Below are positions 6,225 through 12,053 of a stretch of DNA of 36,741 nt, in pieces. Source of the stretch: a virus. Below the pieces are notes generated by a model. The model was not told the origin of the DNA and ran no database searches. It saw nothing but the letters and a program-made list of their open reading frames with translations. Each line of letters starts with the position of its first letter. Within the stretch, counting starts at the first letter, position 1. Location: IMG/VR virus record IMGVR_UViG_3300035181_000718, positions 1-36,741 of that record; one strand, 5' to 3'. A program made the translations under genes and the position numbers.

Positions 6225-6710
6225 ATGTATCAACCAACCAATCCATTCACTGCTCCTTTAGTAGTGAAGTATATTAAAAATGTCACTGATATTATACCTA
6301 TCAAAGGTAAGAATTCTAAAATACTTTATGGCTTTGAAACTGAAGCTGAGGATTATACCAGGATGTATACTGCCAAGAAATATAGAGATGTTATCTTAAA
6401 GATGACAATTTATGCCAGAGATATGTTCTTAACTATTCAGTATTTTACCAATGACTCTTATGAGTATGTGATTCTTTCTTTGGATAAGATAAAAGAACTC
6501 CGACATCCAGAGAAGGTATCTAAACGAAAGTATGAAGATACTATACGCGAACTTATCAGGCATGATGTGATTAGTATTAGAAATAAGAAGGATAACTCAT
6601 TTTGGTACAATCCACGTTTCTATTGTGCAGGAAATAGACTTACTATGTTTGAGGATCGTAAGTTAAAACTAAAAACCGTGTATGTTACACAGAAGGAGTT
6701 AAATGATTGA
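6225..6710 (+). CDS. RepL-like winged-helix replication initiator
   Basis: 161 aa. Residues about 60-115 have the pattern of a winged helix (ARDMFLTIQYF ... YVILSLDKIKELRHPEKVSKRKYEDTIRELIRHDVISI). This is followed by a wing-like NKKDNSFWYNPRFYCAGNR motif matching the x-YxxNPxxFxxGxR ending I know from RepL-type plasmid replication proteins and related phage proteins. Some crAss-like phages are reported to carry RepL homologues, which fits maintenance as an extrachromosomal element. It is the only plus-strand gene in a minus-strand arm and is followed by iteron-like repeats. Alternative: a phage transcription regulator with the same fold. Confidence 0.6.
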   Translation: MYQPTNPFTAPLVVKYIKNVTDIIPIKGKNSKILYGFETEAEDYTRMYTAKKYRDVILKMTIYARDMFLTIQYFTNDSYEYVILSLDKIKELRHPEKVSKRKYEDTIRELIRHDVISIRNKKDNSFWYNPRFYCAGNRLTMFEDRKLKLKTVYVTQKELND

Positions 6711-6719
6711 ATTTGTGAA

Positions 6720-6955
6720 TTGCCAGTAGTGAAATTCACTACAAATGTGCTATTTAGTAGTGAAATCGGCTACTGTTTCAGTGAATAGTAGGATAACGGG
6801 AAAGAATAGAAGCTGTGATAGATGTGTTGAGAGAATAGTGGGGTAGTATCTGAGGTAGTATTGAATAGGTGTTAGAGGGATGTGTAGGTCCAGGCTCGAA
6901 GAGCCACAGACTCAGTCACTTACGCATCAGCACTTGAAATTAAATTTCAAATAGA
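6720..6955. repeat. iteron-like repeats and dyads downstream of the RepL-like gene (candidate origin)
   Basis: GTAGTGAAAT occurs at 6726-6735 and 6757-6766, 31 bp apart (about three helical turns). The first copy forms a perfect 17-nt dyad GTAGTGAA-A-TTCACTAC (6726-6742). A third, imperfect dyad lies at 6770-6791 (CTACTG...AGTAG). GGTAGTAT repeats at 6842-6849 and 6854-6861. GGCTC/GAGCC hairpin at 6893-6905 and TTGAAAT-TAA-ATTTCAA at 6934-6950. The spacing and proximity suggest binding sites for the adjacent initiator. Confidence 0.5.
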
Positions 6956-6958
6956 TCC

Positions 6959-7069
6959 TCACATCAGGCTCACTAACCACAGCACTACCCTACCAAACAC
7001 GTAAGCTCCAAATACCCATACACAGACAATCCCGATCAGTGCAACCCCATTGTCATCTTCTTGTTTCAT
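6959..7069 (-). CDS. possible small single-pass membrane protein (36 aa)
   Basis: From the ATG at 7069: a charged MKQEDDN head followed by one hydrophobic helix (GVALIGIVCVWVFGAYVFGRVVLWLVSL) and a TGA stop. The composition looks like a real holin- or spanin-sized membrane peptide. The longer frame from 7183 adds a non-hydrophobic extension that overlaps the repeat cluster and is less likely. There are no homologues I recognise. Coding status is uncertain because the surrounding sequence is repeat-rich and non-coding. Confidence 0.4.
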   Translation of the reverse strand: MKQEDDNGVALIGIVCVWVFGAYVFGRVVLWLVSLM

Positions 7070-7120
7070 CTCACTAAGGTATGGAATTCTGACTAGTATA
7101 TTCTGAGGCCAGTAAAAATT

Positions 7121-7456
7121 CATCTGCTGCGTAGAAAGAGGGGTTAGTGCACCACCTCTCATTGCGTACTGCACCAGTTCCAACTCTTACCGCACCACTC
7201 CTGCCTGCTGTGTATTGAGGACACGCCTCTCGATCACCAGCAGATCTCATCTTCTCACTCTCTACAGCAGGAGTAGTATACTCCGTACCCTGGAAAAAAT
7301 GGACTCCACATCTCTGTGAAGCCCGCTGTGTATCTATCCTGAACGATTGATCTGTTAAAAAGAGCACACAATCTCTCGACTGTGTGCCCTGACGTTAAGA
7401 CTCCTGCTGTGTATTGAAGGATTACCGACTTCTCCTCCAATTCTCTACAGCAGATG
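7121..7456. repeat. cluster of six CTGCTGTRTA-type motifs
   Basis: Copies at 7121-7135 (CATCTGCTGCGTAGA), 7204-7220 (CCTGCTGTGTATTGAGG), 7262-7271 (minus strand, CCTGCTGTAG), 7321-7339 (degenerate), 7403-7420 (CCTGCTGTGTATTGAAGG) and 7445-7456 (minus, CATCTGCTGTAG). A further copy lies at 8625-8640. The second and fifth share 15 identical bases. Spacing is about 40-85 bp with mixed orientation. This could be a binding-site array or promoter family. Confidence 0.55.
7352..7387 (-). terminator. intrinsic terminator downstream of the SSB-like gene
   Basis: On the minus strand GCACACA, a 10-nt loop, TGTGTGC, then TCTTTTT. It lies about 75 bp past the stop at 7461 and would end the transcript of that gene. 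Confidence 0.75.
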
Positions 7457-7460
7457 AATG

Positions 7461-8018
7461 CTACTCTGTTACTACAGCTGCATTGTCTACGGCAACTGGT
7501 GCCTCTTCTCCCAACAGGTCTGTGATACTGAACTTCACTTTCTCCACAGTTGTTGGAGCCTTGTACTTCACCTGGTTCACCACGATGGCTCTGTTGCCAC
7601 TCTTGGTATCTGCCTCTTCAACAAGTGCAGTACACATGTCTCCATCTTCGAACTTGCGTACACCCGGACGTGCGATGGCGTTGAAGCTCACCTGTACATT
7701 GTTCAGGTATTCATTGAAAAGTTCAGATGCTTCATCCACATTGCCTGCTGCTTCAGCTTTCATTGCTGCGGCGAAGATGGCTTTGTTCTCTGGACGGCTC
7801 ATGGCCTCTGTACTGTTGGCTTTCAGGTTGTGGATGTACTTGTCGAAGTACGCCTTCTGGCCTGGAGTCTTGGCTTCCTGCTGTGTAGCAGATTGAAATG
7901 TTCCTGCGCCTTGTACAGTGAGCAACACCTGTTGTCCTACGTGTGTACGTGACAGTGGTGTTCTGCTGTTGATGATGGCAATTGCTCTTGCTGCGTCGAT
8001 GTTGATGCGTGTGCTCAT
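7461..8018 (-). CDS. conserved crAss-like protein, candidate ssDNA-binding protein
   Basis: 185 aa from the ATG at 8018 (MSTRINIDAARAIAIINSR); the longer frame from 8084 is less likely because this start has the attATG-type leader seen elsewhere. The C-terminal half is beta-rich (VQVSFNAIARPG ... VEEADTKSGNRAIVVNQVKY), compatible with an OB-like fold. The middle is alanine/glutamate helical and the tail is acidic (LLGEEAPVAVDNAAVVTE), as in many single-stranded-DNA-binding proteins. crAss-like phages carry a divergent SSB near the module boundary, which suits this position. The assignment is by composition and context only. The gene stands alone, with its own terminator at 7352-7387, suggesting strong separate expression. 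Confidence 0.5.
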   Translation of the reverse strand: MSTRINIDAARAIAIINSRTPLSRTHVGQQVLLTVQGAGTFQSATQQEAKTPGQKAYFDKYIHNLKANSTEAMSRPENKAIFAAAMKAEAAGNVDEASELFNEYLNNVQVSFNAIARPGVRKFEDGDMCTALVEEADTKSGNRAIVVNQVKYKAPTTVEKVKFSITDLLGEEAPVAVDNAAVVTE

Positions 8019-8294
8019 AATATGACTCGGTTGACCTATGACCGAAAGGTTTAAAGTTAAGATGCGTTGAATTAAAAAGGGCAACCGTGAAGCCGGTTAA
8101 CGCTGCCATGTTCTATTGGCTTTCATCCAGTATTGATTACTGGCAACAAAGAAGACAACTCAACCAGATTAGCTGAATTGCTGATGACGGACACCTTCAC
8201 CCGCAAAACTTAGTAGGGGGCTCTTCACGGAGGTGGTCCCACCAGTTAACAACACACACTTCTTCAAAATATATTTTCAAAATTTTAGAAATTT

Positions 8295-8324
8295 TTTACC
8301 TTGCACTCAATCTATTCCTATAAT
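8295..8324 (+). promoter_or_regulatory. candidate promoter for the rightward operon
   Basis: TATAAT at 8319-8324 with TTTACC at 8295-8300 (18-bp spacer), preceded by an A/T-rich tract like an UP element. TACCTTGC at 8297-8304 also resembles the Bacteroidota TAnnTTTG box. Either reading would start the structured leader of the operon at 8698. Evidence is sequence resemblance only. Confidence 0.3.
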
Positions 8325-8481
8325 ACAACAACCACTCAATTCATCTCTCTCTGTTGCCAGGCTATTCTCCTAAGTATTACCTTAGATAGGGGCATTGAAC
8401 TGATAGGACACAAGAAGGGAACACGCTACTTGCATATTTGATTGTAAGGTATTCAAAGACTCCTGTTAAGCATAAAGTGTG

Positions 8482-8567
8482 CCTCCGCATCTCTCGTCCA
8501 GCAAGAGTATCCAGGAAACTGGCACTGAATAGTTTACTCTGGAGGATCTGTGTATGACCCAATCCTC
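8482..8567 (+). ncRNA. candidate structured leader RNA with GAAA tetraloop
   Basis: On the plus strand: CCTCC (8482-8486) pairs with GGAGG (8541-8545), AGAGTA (8504-8509) with TACTCT (8535-8540), and CCAG (8511-8514) with CTGG (8519-8522) around a GAAA GNRA tetraloop. The two outer 3' arms are contiguous, so the helices can stack. An alternative or adjacent hairpin is GAGGAT (8542-8547) with ATCCTC (8562-8567), which competes for GGAGG, a possible switch. No known riboswitch class is recognised. Confidence 0.35.
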
Positions 8568-8697
8568 GGCACTTGGTATCCAGCAGACGTATGGAAAGAA
8601 TGCAGTAAATTGTCATTGAGGGGACATCTGCTGTATAGAGAGTGGGCTACATGGCTCAATTATCTCTCTACTTTCACACTCAATTCAAACACACATT

Positions 8698-9168
8698 ATG
8701 GTACTCGGTCTATTCAAACATGAGCACAGATTCATTGGAGATGAACCCGGTGCACAGTTGGTAACTCTATTACAATCTATTAACTCAAAACTCGACAAAA
8801 TCATGGATGCAGAACAAGAAATTTTAGCTGAGGTAGAAGCCTTGAAAGCTAAAGAAGCGACATTACAAACTACACTTGATAGTGTACAGCAAACTCTCAC
8901 CGACACTATGGCTGCAAAAGATGTAACCATTGCTACTGCACAAGCAGCAAACGAAACACTGAAAGCAACCATCCTTGATTTGCAGGGACAGTTAGCCAGT
9001 GGTATATCACCAGCAGGAGTACAAACACTAAGAGAATCTCTTGGTGTAGTAAGCCAGGGCCTGGATACTATTACAACTGATGTAGCCAGTACTGTTTCGG
9101 CTCCAACACCAGCTCCGGTAGTTGACCCAACTCCAGTAGTAACAGACCCAACTCCGCCAACAGTCTAA
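8698..9168 (+). CDS. coiled-coil protein with proline-rich tail
   Basis: 156 aa. A short N-terminal segment (MVLGLFKHEHRF) is followed by a long, alanine/glutamate-rich heptad region of about residues 20-100 (SINSKLDKIMDAEQEILAEV...), predicted to oligomerise. The last 25 residues are a flexible PTPAPVVDPTP-type tail. This architecture is common in small phage proteins of unknown role. It is the first gene of the plus-strand arm, behind a structured leader and followed by its own terminator at 9186, so it is probably expressed independently and strongly. Function is unknown. Confidence 0.65.
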   Translation: MVLGLFKHEHRFIGDEPGAQLVTLLQSINSKLDKIMDAEQEILAEVEALKAKEATLQTTLDSVQQTLTDTMAAKDVTIATAQAANETLKATILDLQGQLASGISPAGVQTLRESLGVVSQGLDTITTDVASTVSAPTPAPVVDPTPVVTDPTPPTV

Positions 9169-9185
9169 CCTAACCAGATGACAGA

Positions 9186-9219
9186 TGCCTCAGATTAATA
9201 CTCTGGGGCATTGTTATTT
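9186..9219 (+). terminator. intrinsic terminator after the coiled-coil gene
   Basis: TGCCTCAGA pairs with TCTGGGGCA (9 bp, one G-U), 7-nt loop, followed by TTGTTATTT. A second inverted repeat TGGGTA/TACCCA lies at 9232-9237 with 9251-9256. Confidence 0.65.
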
Positions 9220-9297
9220 ACCAACACCGTGTGGGTAACAATTTTCTCACTACCCAGCAGGTGTACCTTAACTACCTAATATTAAATCTTTACAACT

Positions 9298-9621
9298 ATG
9301 GATTCACAATCTACACAGGAGTCTTCGAAGACTCTCACCAGAGGACAACATATAATGTCCGTATCCTTCAATCCCGGTCAGCGTGAGGACGTGGCTGCAA
9401 TCAAACAGATCTTCGCTGATGCATTTGATGAAATTGATAAGTGGGTACGACAGAGGCATATTGATATGACTTCTACTACTGACCCTGAGGTTAAGGAAAA
9501 CATTGAAAGAACTTTTACTTCAAGAGATTTACAACATTCAGACATGATGCGGCTTGCCTCCATTGCCAAGACTAACCTGGAGACTGCTCAGATGTATGCA
9601 GTGAAAGCCGTCACTCGATAA
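9298..9621 (+). CDS. candidate Acb2/Tad1-like cyclic-nucleotide sponge
   Basis: 107 aa. The C-terminal helical hairpin (about residues 74-107) reads SRDLQHSDMMRLASIAKTNL then ETAQMYAVKAVTR. This resembles the SRE...TKLEEAxMWAxKAxT pattern I know from Acb2/Tad1-type phage proteins, which bind cyclic nucleotides to block CBASS and Thoeris defence. An N-terminal helix (VAAIKQIFADAFDEIDKWV) also fits the small all-helical fold. Trp is replaced by Tyr100 in the key helix. The ATG at 9298 is favoured by the acaactATG leader shared with the next gene; Met20 (9355) is an alternative. The function is inferred from motif resemblance, not demonstrated. Confidence 0.45.
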   Translation: MDSQSTQESSKTLTRGQHIMSVSFNPGQREDVAAIKQIFADAFDEIDKWVRQRHIDMTSTTDPEVKENIERTFTSRDLQHSDMMRLASIAKTNLETAQMYAVKAVTR

Positions 9622-9631
9622 ATCTACAACT

Positions 9632-9790
9632 ATGAAAATACATATTAAACGTTCACTCGACAATCAGATATTCTTCACTATTCACGCACGCAACGGTAAG
9701 ACCATTGCTACCAGTGAGACTTACAAACGTAAGAGCAGTGCTGTGAAAGCTGCCAAGAAGTTTATCATGCCAATAAGATACTATTTGTAA
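9632..9790 (+). CDS. DUF1508-like miniprotein (52 aa)
   Basis: 52 aa, too short for usual ORF cut-offs. The sequence FFTIHARNGKTIATSETYKR (residues 14-33), followed by KSSAVKAAKKF, matches the pattern of one DUF1508 (YegP-type) unit: aromatic strand, A-x-NG-x-x-I-A-x-SE-x-Y, then a short helix. DUF1508 proteins are small beta-alpha proteins of unknown function, usually with two units; this has one. The start has the same acaactATG leader as the upstream gene. Its TAA overlaps the ATG of the nuclease gene (TAATG), which supports that it is really translated. Confidence 0.65.
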   Translation: MKIHIKRSLDNQIFFTIHARNGKTIATSETYKRKSSAVKAAKKFIMPIRYYL

Positions 9791-10638
9791 TGAGTTGGGC
9801 AGAAAACATACAACGTGAGTTTGCATCTAAAGAGATGGATAGTAAACTACTGTGTGGTACTGAACAGCAGATACCTATAACTACTCCTGTAGTCTATGAT
9901 GATGCTGAACATGTTTACACTCTCAATCAACAGAAATACATCGGAGCTTCTTCTCTGTATGAAGACTTCCATGAGAAGTTCCCTGCAGATGCTCACATCA
10001 AATATGCTGAGAAACATGGTAACACTCCTGAGTACTGGAAACAGAAGTGGGAAGAAAAGAACCTGCTGAGCAGAGTGAGGGGGAACAAGATACATGATGC
10101 CAATGAGGTGTCAGACCACGGGAGAATGATTAACATCTATGAAGGACAGCAGGTATCGGTGATCGGGCCCGGCTATGAGGATAACTATCCATGGATTGAG
10201 AGACCTGATGGAGTGTACACAGAGAGGATGGTGTGGCACCACGGGTACAAAATAGCTGGAAGGATTGATAAAACTATCATCCTTACAGACAATACACCTA
10301 TTCACGGGTTCGGAGTTCAACGGGGACCACTGAGATATGCTAATATAGAGGATTACAAAACCAACGCTAAGCTGGACTTCAAGAGTTTTCAGTTCCGCAA
10401 TGGCAGTTACAAGATGATGAAGTATCCCATTGCTCACCTGATGGATTGCAATTGGATCCACTACGCTATTCAACAGAGTGTGTACATGCTCTGTCTGGAG
10501 TATCAGGGATTCCTGCCGGGAAGAATAACTATCAAACACTATCCTCACCCAACAGCAGATAATCCCAATCCTAAGCCGGTTGAATACGAAGTACCCTATT
10601 TAAAGAAAGAAGTGCTTGCTATGTGTAAGTGCAAATAA
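9790..10638 (+). CDS. PD-(D/E)XK superfamily nuclease
   Basis: 282 aa. The family layout is clear: an N-terminal YTLNQQKYIGASSL entry (residues about 40-53), RGNKIHDANE in the central helix, GRIDKTII with Asp160, then IEDYKT with Asp188-x-Lys190 as the catalytic D-xK pair. A glutamine-rich helix follows (YAIQQSVYMLCLEY) and a closing strand pair. This is the RecB/Cas4-like exonuclease fold. crAss-like genomes carry such a nuclease beside the packaging genes, as here, where an IHF-like gene and terL follow. The likely role is DNA processing during replication, recombination or packaging. The start overlaps the previous stop as TAATG. Confidence 0.75.
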   Translation: MSWAENIQREFASKEMDSKLLCGTEQQIPITTPVVYDDAEHVYTLNQQKYIGASSLYEDFHEKFPADAHIKYAEKHGNTPEYWKQKWEEKNLLSRVRGNKIHDANEVSDHGRMINIYEGQQVSVIGPGYEDNYPWIERPDGVYTERMVWHHGYKIAGRIDKTIILTDNTPIHGFGVQRGPLRYANIEDYKTNAKLDFKSFQFRNGSYKMMKYPIAHLMDCNWIHYAIQQSVYMLCLEYQGFLPGRITIKHYPHPTADNPNPKPVEYEVPYLKKEVLAMCKCK

Positions 10639-10648
10639 ACGTTTCACT

Positions 10649-10966
10649 ATGGCCATGTATGATTCTCATCTACCCTATGAGGAGAAGGAATGTAATAGTC
10701 GTATCATCCGTGAAATAGCGGAAGATATGAGTCTCAACATCTCACAGGTTGAGCACATTACTAAACACTTCTCTGAATTTATCTCAGGTACCATTCACTC
10801 CGGCTCACTTGAAGGGGTAATGGTACCCTATCTCGGTAAGTTTCAGGTCAAACTTCATTCACAACAGTACAAGGACTTCCTACATTCGTTGGGCAAGGAT
10901 ATGAAGAAGTATTTCAAATCAAACAAGGATGCAATGGATGTCCTGATGGAGGGCATTGAACAATGA
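10649..10966 (+). CDS. IHF/HU-like DNA-binding protein
   Basis: 105 aa from the ATG at 10649 (cactATG leader). The in-frame ATG at 10616 would lie inside the nuclease gene and is less likely. Residues about 20-55 form the two-helix dimerisation part (IIREIAEDMSLNISQVEHITKHFSEFI), followed by SLEGVMVPYLGKFQVK, which matches the beta-arm entry of IHF/HU proteins (I-x-GFGxFxV type). crAss-like phages encode IHF-type subunits beside their packaging and head genes. It probably bends DNA during packaging or transcription. It ends by ATGA overlap with the next gene. Confidence 0.75.
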   Translation: MAMYDSHLPYEEKECNSRIIREIAEDMSLNISQVEHITKHFSEFISGTIHSGSLEGVMVPYLGKFQVKLHSQQYKDFLHSLGKDMKKYFKSNKDAMDVLMEGIEQ

Positions 10967-11646
10967 GACTCTTCACTATAGACGCTAACTACCAGGTAGA
11001 ACTAAACAAGGAATGGATCATGCTGATACCAGAGTTTGCTGCTCTGCTGAGAAGGGACAAGGGCTCAGAAGGAGATTACCGCGGAGACAAGAAGTTGAAA
11101 GCCAAACGTGAGTTCACTTTCATCTACTTCGATCTGGACTTCACCTCCCCCATTCGTGAGTGGGAAGACTTCGAACGTAGACAGGAGGCAATGAAGTATG
11201 CCGGCCTTGGTGAGTCGGATATGGATGCAGCTGTAATGCAGGCTCATAGTAAGTACAATGATCTGCTGCTTCAATCCAGTAGGAGTCTCAAGACACTCAA
11301 GGCTGTGGAGTACTCACTCAATGCATTGGATACTTACTTCCTGGAGCTGGATTTTACTGAAAAGGATAAGAAGGGAGAACTTGTACATAGTCCTAACCAG
11401 TACCTCACCAATCTGGAGAAACTGGGTAAGGCTTACACTGCGGTTGATGCTTTTAAGAAACGTGTTCAGGAAGAGATGAAGGGAGACGCATCCATCCGTG
11501 GCCAGTCTACCCTGGGAAGGAAAGAGGGAACTATGAGAACTGAGTGGAGTGAAAAGAAAACCCTGCAACTCTCTGCTCCTTCTATACAGCAGATCTCATT
11601 TGAAGAGATTGGGAAGATGCTTGGGGATGAAAATGACGAGGAATAA
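10963..11646 (+). CDS. conserved pre-terminase protein (227 aa)
   Basis: 227 aa, acidic and lysine-rich, largely helical after an N-terminal beta section (MRLFTIDANYQVELNKEWIMLIPEFAALLRRDKG, then EFTFIYFDLDFTSPI). Long helices cover about residues 70-165, and the C-terminus is disordered and acidic. I recall similar proteins just upstream of terL in crAss-like genomes, but I do not know a proven function. A small-terminase or packaging adaptor role is possible from position only. Start is coupled to the IHF-like gene (ATGA). Confidence 0.6.
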   Translation: MRLFTIDANYQVELNKEWIMLIPEFAALLRRDKGSEGDYRGDKKLKAKREFTFIYFDLDFTSPIREWEDFERRQEAMKYAGLGESDMDAAVMQAHSKYNDLLLQSSRSLKTLKAVEYSLNALDTYFLELDFTEKDKKGELVHSPNQYLTNLEKLGKAYTAVDAFKKRVQEEMKGDASIRGQSTLGRKEGTMRTEWSEKKTLQLSAPSIQQISFEEIGKMLGDENDEE

Positions 11647-11652
11647 ACACTT

Positions 11653-11868
11653 ATGAAAATGACACTAATAGTTAAGACTCAATTTGAAATTGGCAGTGCA
11701 GTATACCTGACTACAGATAGTGAGCAACGGCTAAGAGTAATCACTTCTCTCAGGGTATACCGGGATGGAGATGTTACCTATGAAGTGGCCTGTGGTACTA
11801 TGAAGTCTGAACATTTTGGTTTTGAACTATCAGTAGAAAAGGACCACATCATCAGTACAACCAACTAA
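11653..11868 (+). CDS. small conserved protein (71 aa)
   Basis: 71 aa, compact all-beta: QFEIGSAVYLTTDSEQRLRVITSL, VYRDGDVTYEVACGTM, HFGFELSVEKD. The F-x-IG-x-x-VYL-x-TD-x-EQ-x-x-R-x-V-x-x pattern, ending in H-x-x-x-E-x-S-x-x-KD, is one I recognise from many Bacteroidota phages, where it is annotated as hypothetical. An SH3-like barrel is a reasonable guess. It is 6 bp after the upstream gene and ends by TAATG overlap with the zinc-ribbon gene. Confidence 0.6.
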   Translation: MKMTLIVKTQFEIGSAVYLTTDSEQRLRVITSLRVYRDGDVTYEVACGTMKSEHFGFELSVEKDHIISTTN

Positions 11869-12053
11869 TGTCATGTACCAAGAAATGTTATGAAACCCGT
11901 GCCATTGCCAAAGCTGCAATGAAGGAAGTCAACCGTAAGAAGAAACTTCAATTCAAACTTACCTATGTGTACTACTGCATTGCTTGCTCAAATTGGCATA
12001 CAACACATCAGGCTAAATCCAAGCGCCGCACATATAAAACCAACAAAAAGTAA
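11868..12053 (+). CDS. zinc-ribbon-like miniprotein before terL (61 aa)
   Basis: 61 aa, very basic. Cys3, Cys7, Cys37, Cys40, His44 and His47 are arranged as in the C-x-x-C...H-x-x-H proteins often seen in phages (Y-x-C-x-x-C-x-x-WH-x-x-H). The tail is a run of lysines and arginines (QAKSKRRTYKTNKK), likely to contact nucleic acid. It is coupled on both sides by TAATG overlaps, the downstream one with terL, so it may be co-produced with the packaging motor. Function is unknown. Confidence 0.65.
   Translation: MSCTKKCYETRAIAKAAMKEVNRKKKLQFKLTYVYYCIACSNWHTTHQAKSKRRTYKTNKK

Larger units (their letters stand above)
8019..8697. promoter_or_regulatory. strand-switch region with structured plus-strand leader
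   Basis: 679 bp between divergent genes. No good gene: a 79-codon minus frame at 8377-8616 has no support. Contents: CCAGTA/TACTGG hairpin (8130-8146), an AT-rich tract (8265-8298), a possible promoter (8295-8324), a hairpin domain (8482-8567), one CTGCTGTATA motif (8625-8640) and a TAGAGAG/CTCTCTA inverted repeat (8636-8642 with 8664-8670) just before the first plus-strand gene. Confidence 0.5.

Noticed and set aside
7074-7440. Minus-strand frames with repeated YTAG residues
   Set aside because: The YTAG units are translations of the CTGCTGTRTA DNA motif; the frames overlap each other and a terminator.
7414-7952. Two plus-strand frames of about 160 codons
   Set aside because: Antisense to the SSB-like gene, which has the better composition, start leader and terminator.
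8377-8616. 79-codon minus-strand frame in the strand switch
   Set aside because: No motif and no good start; lies across the structured leader on the other strand.
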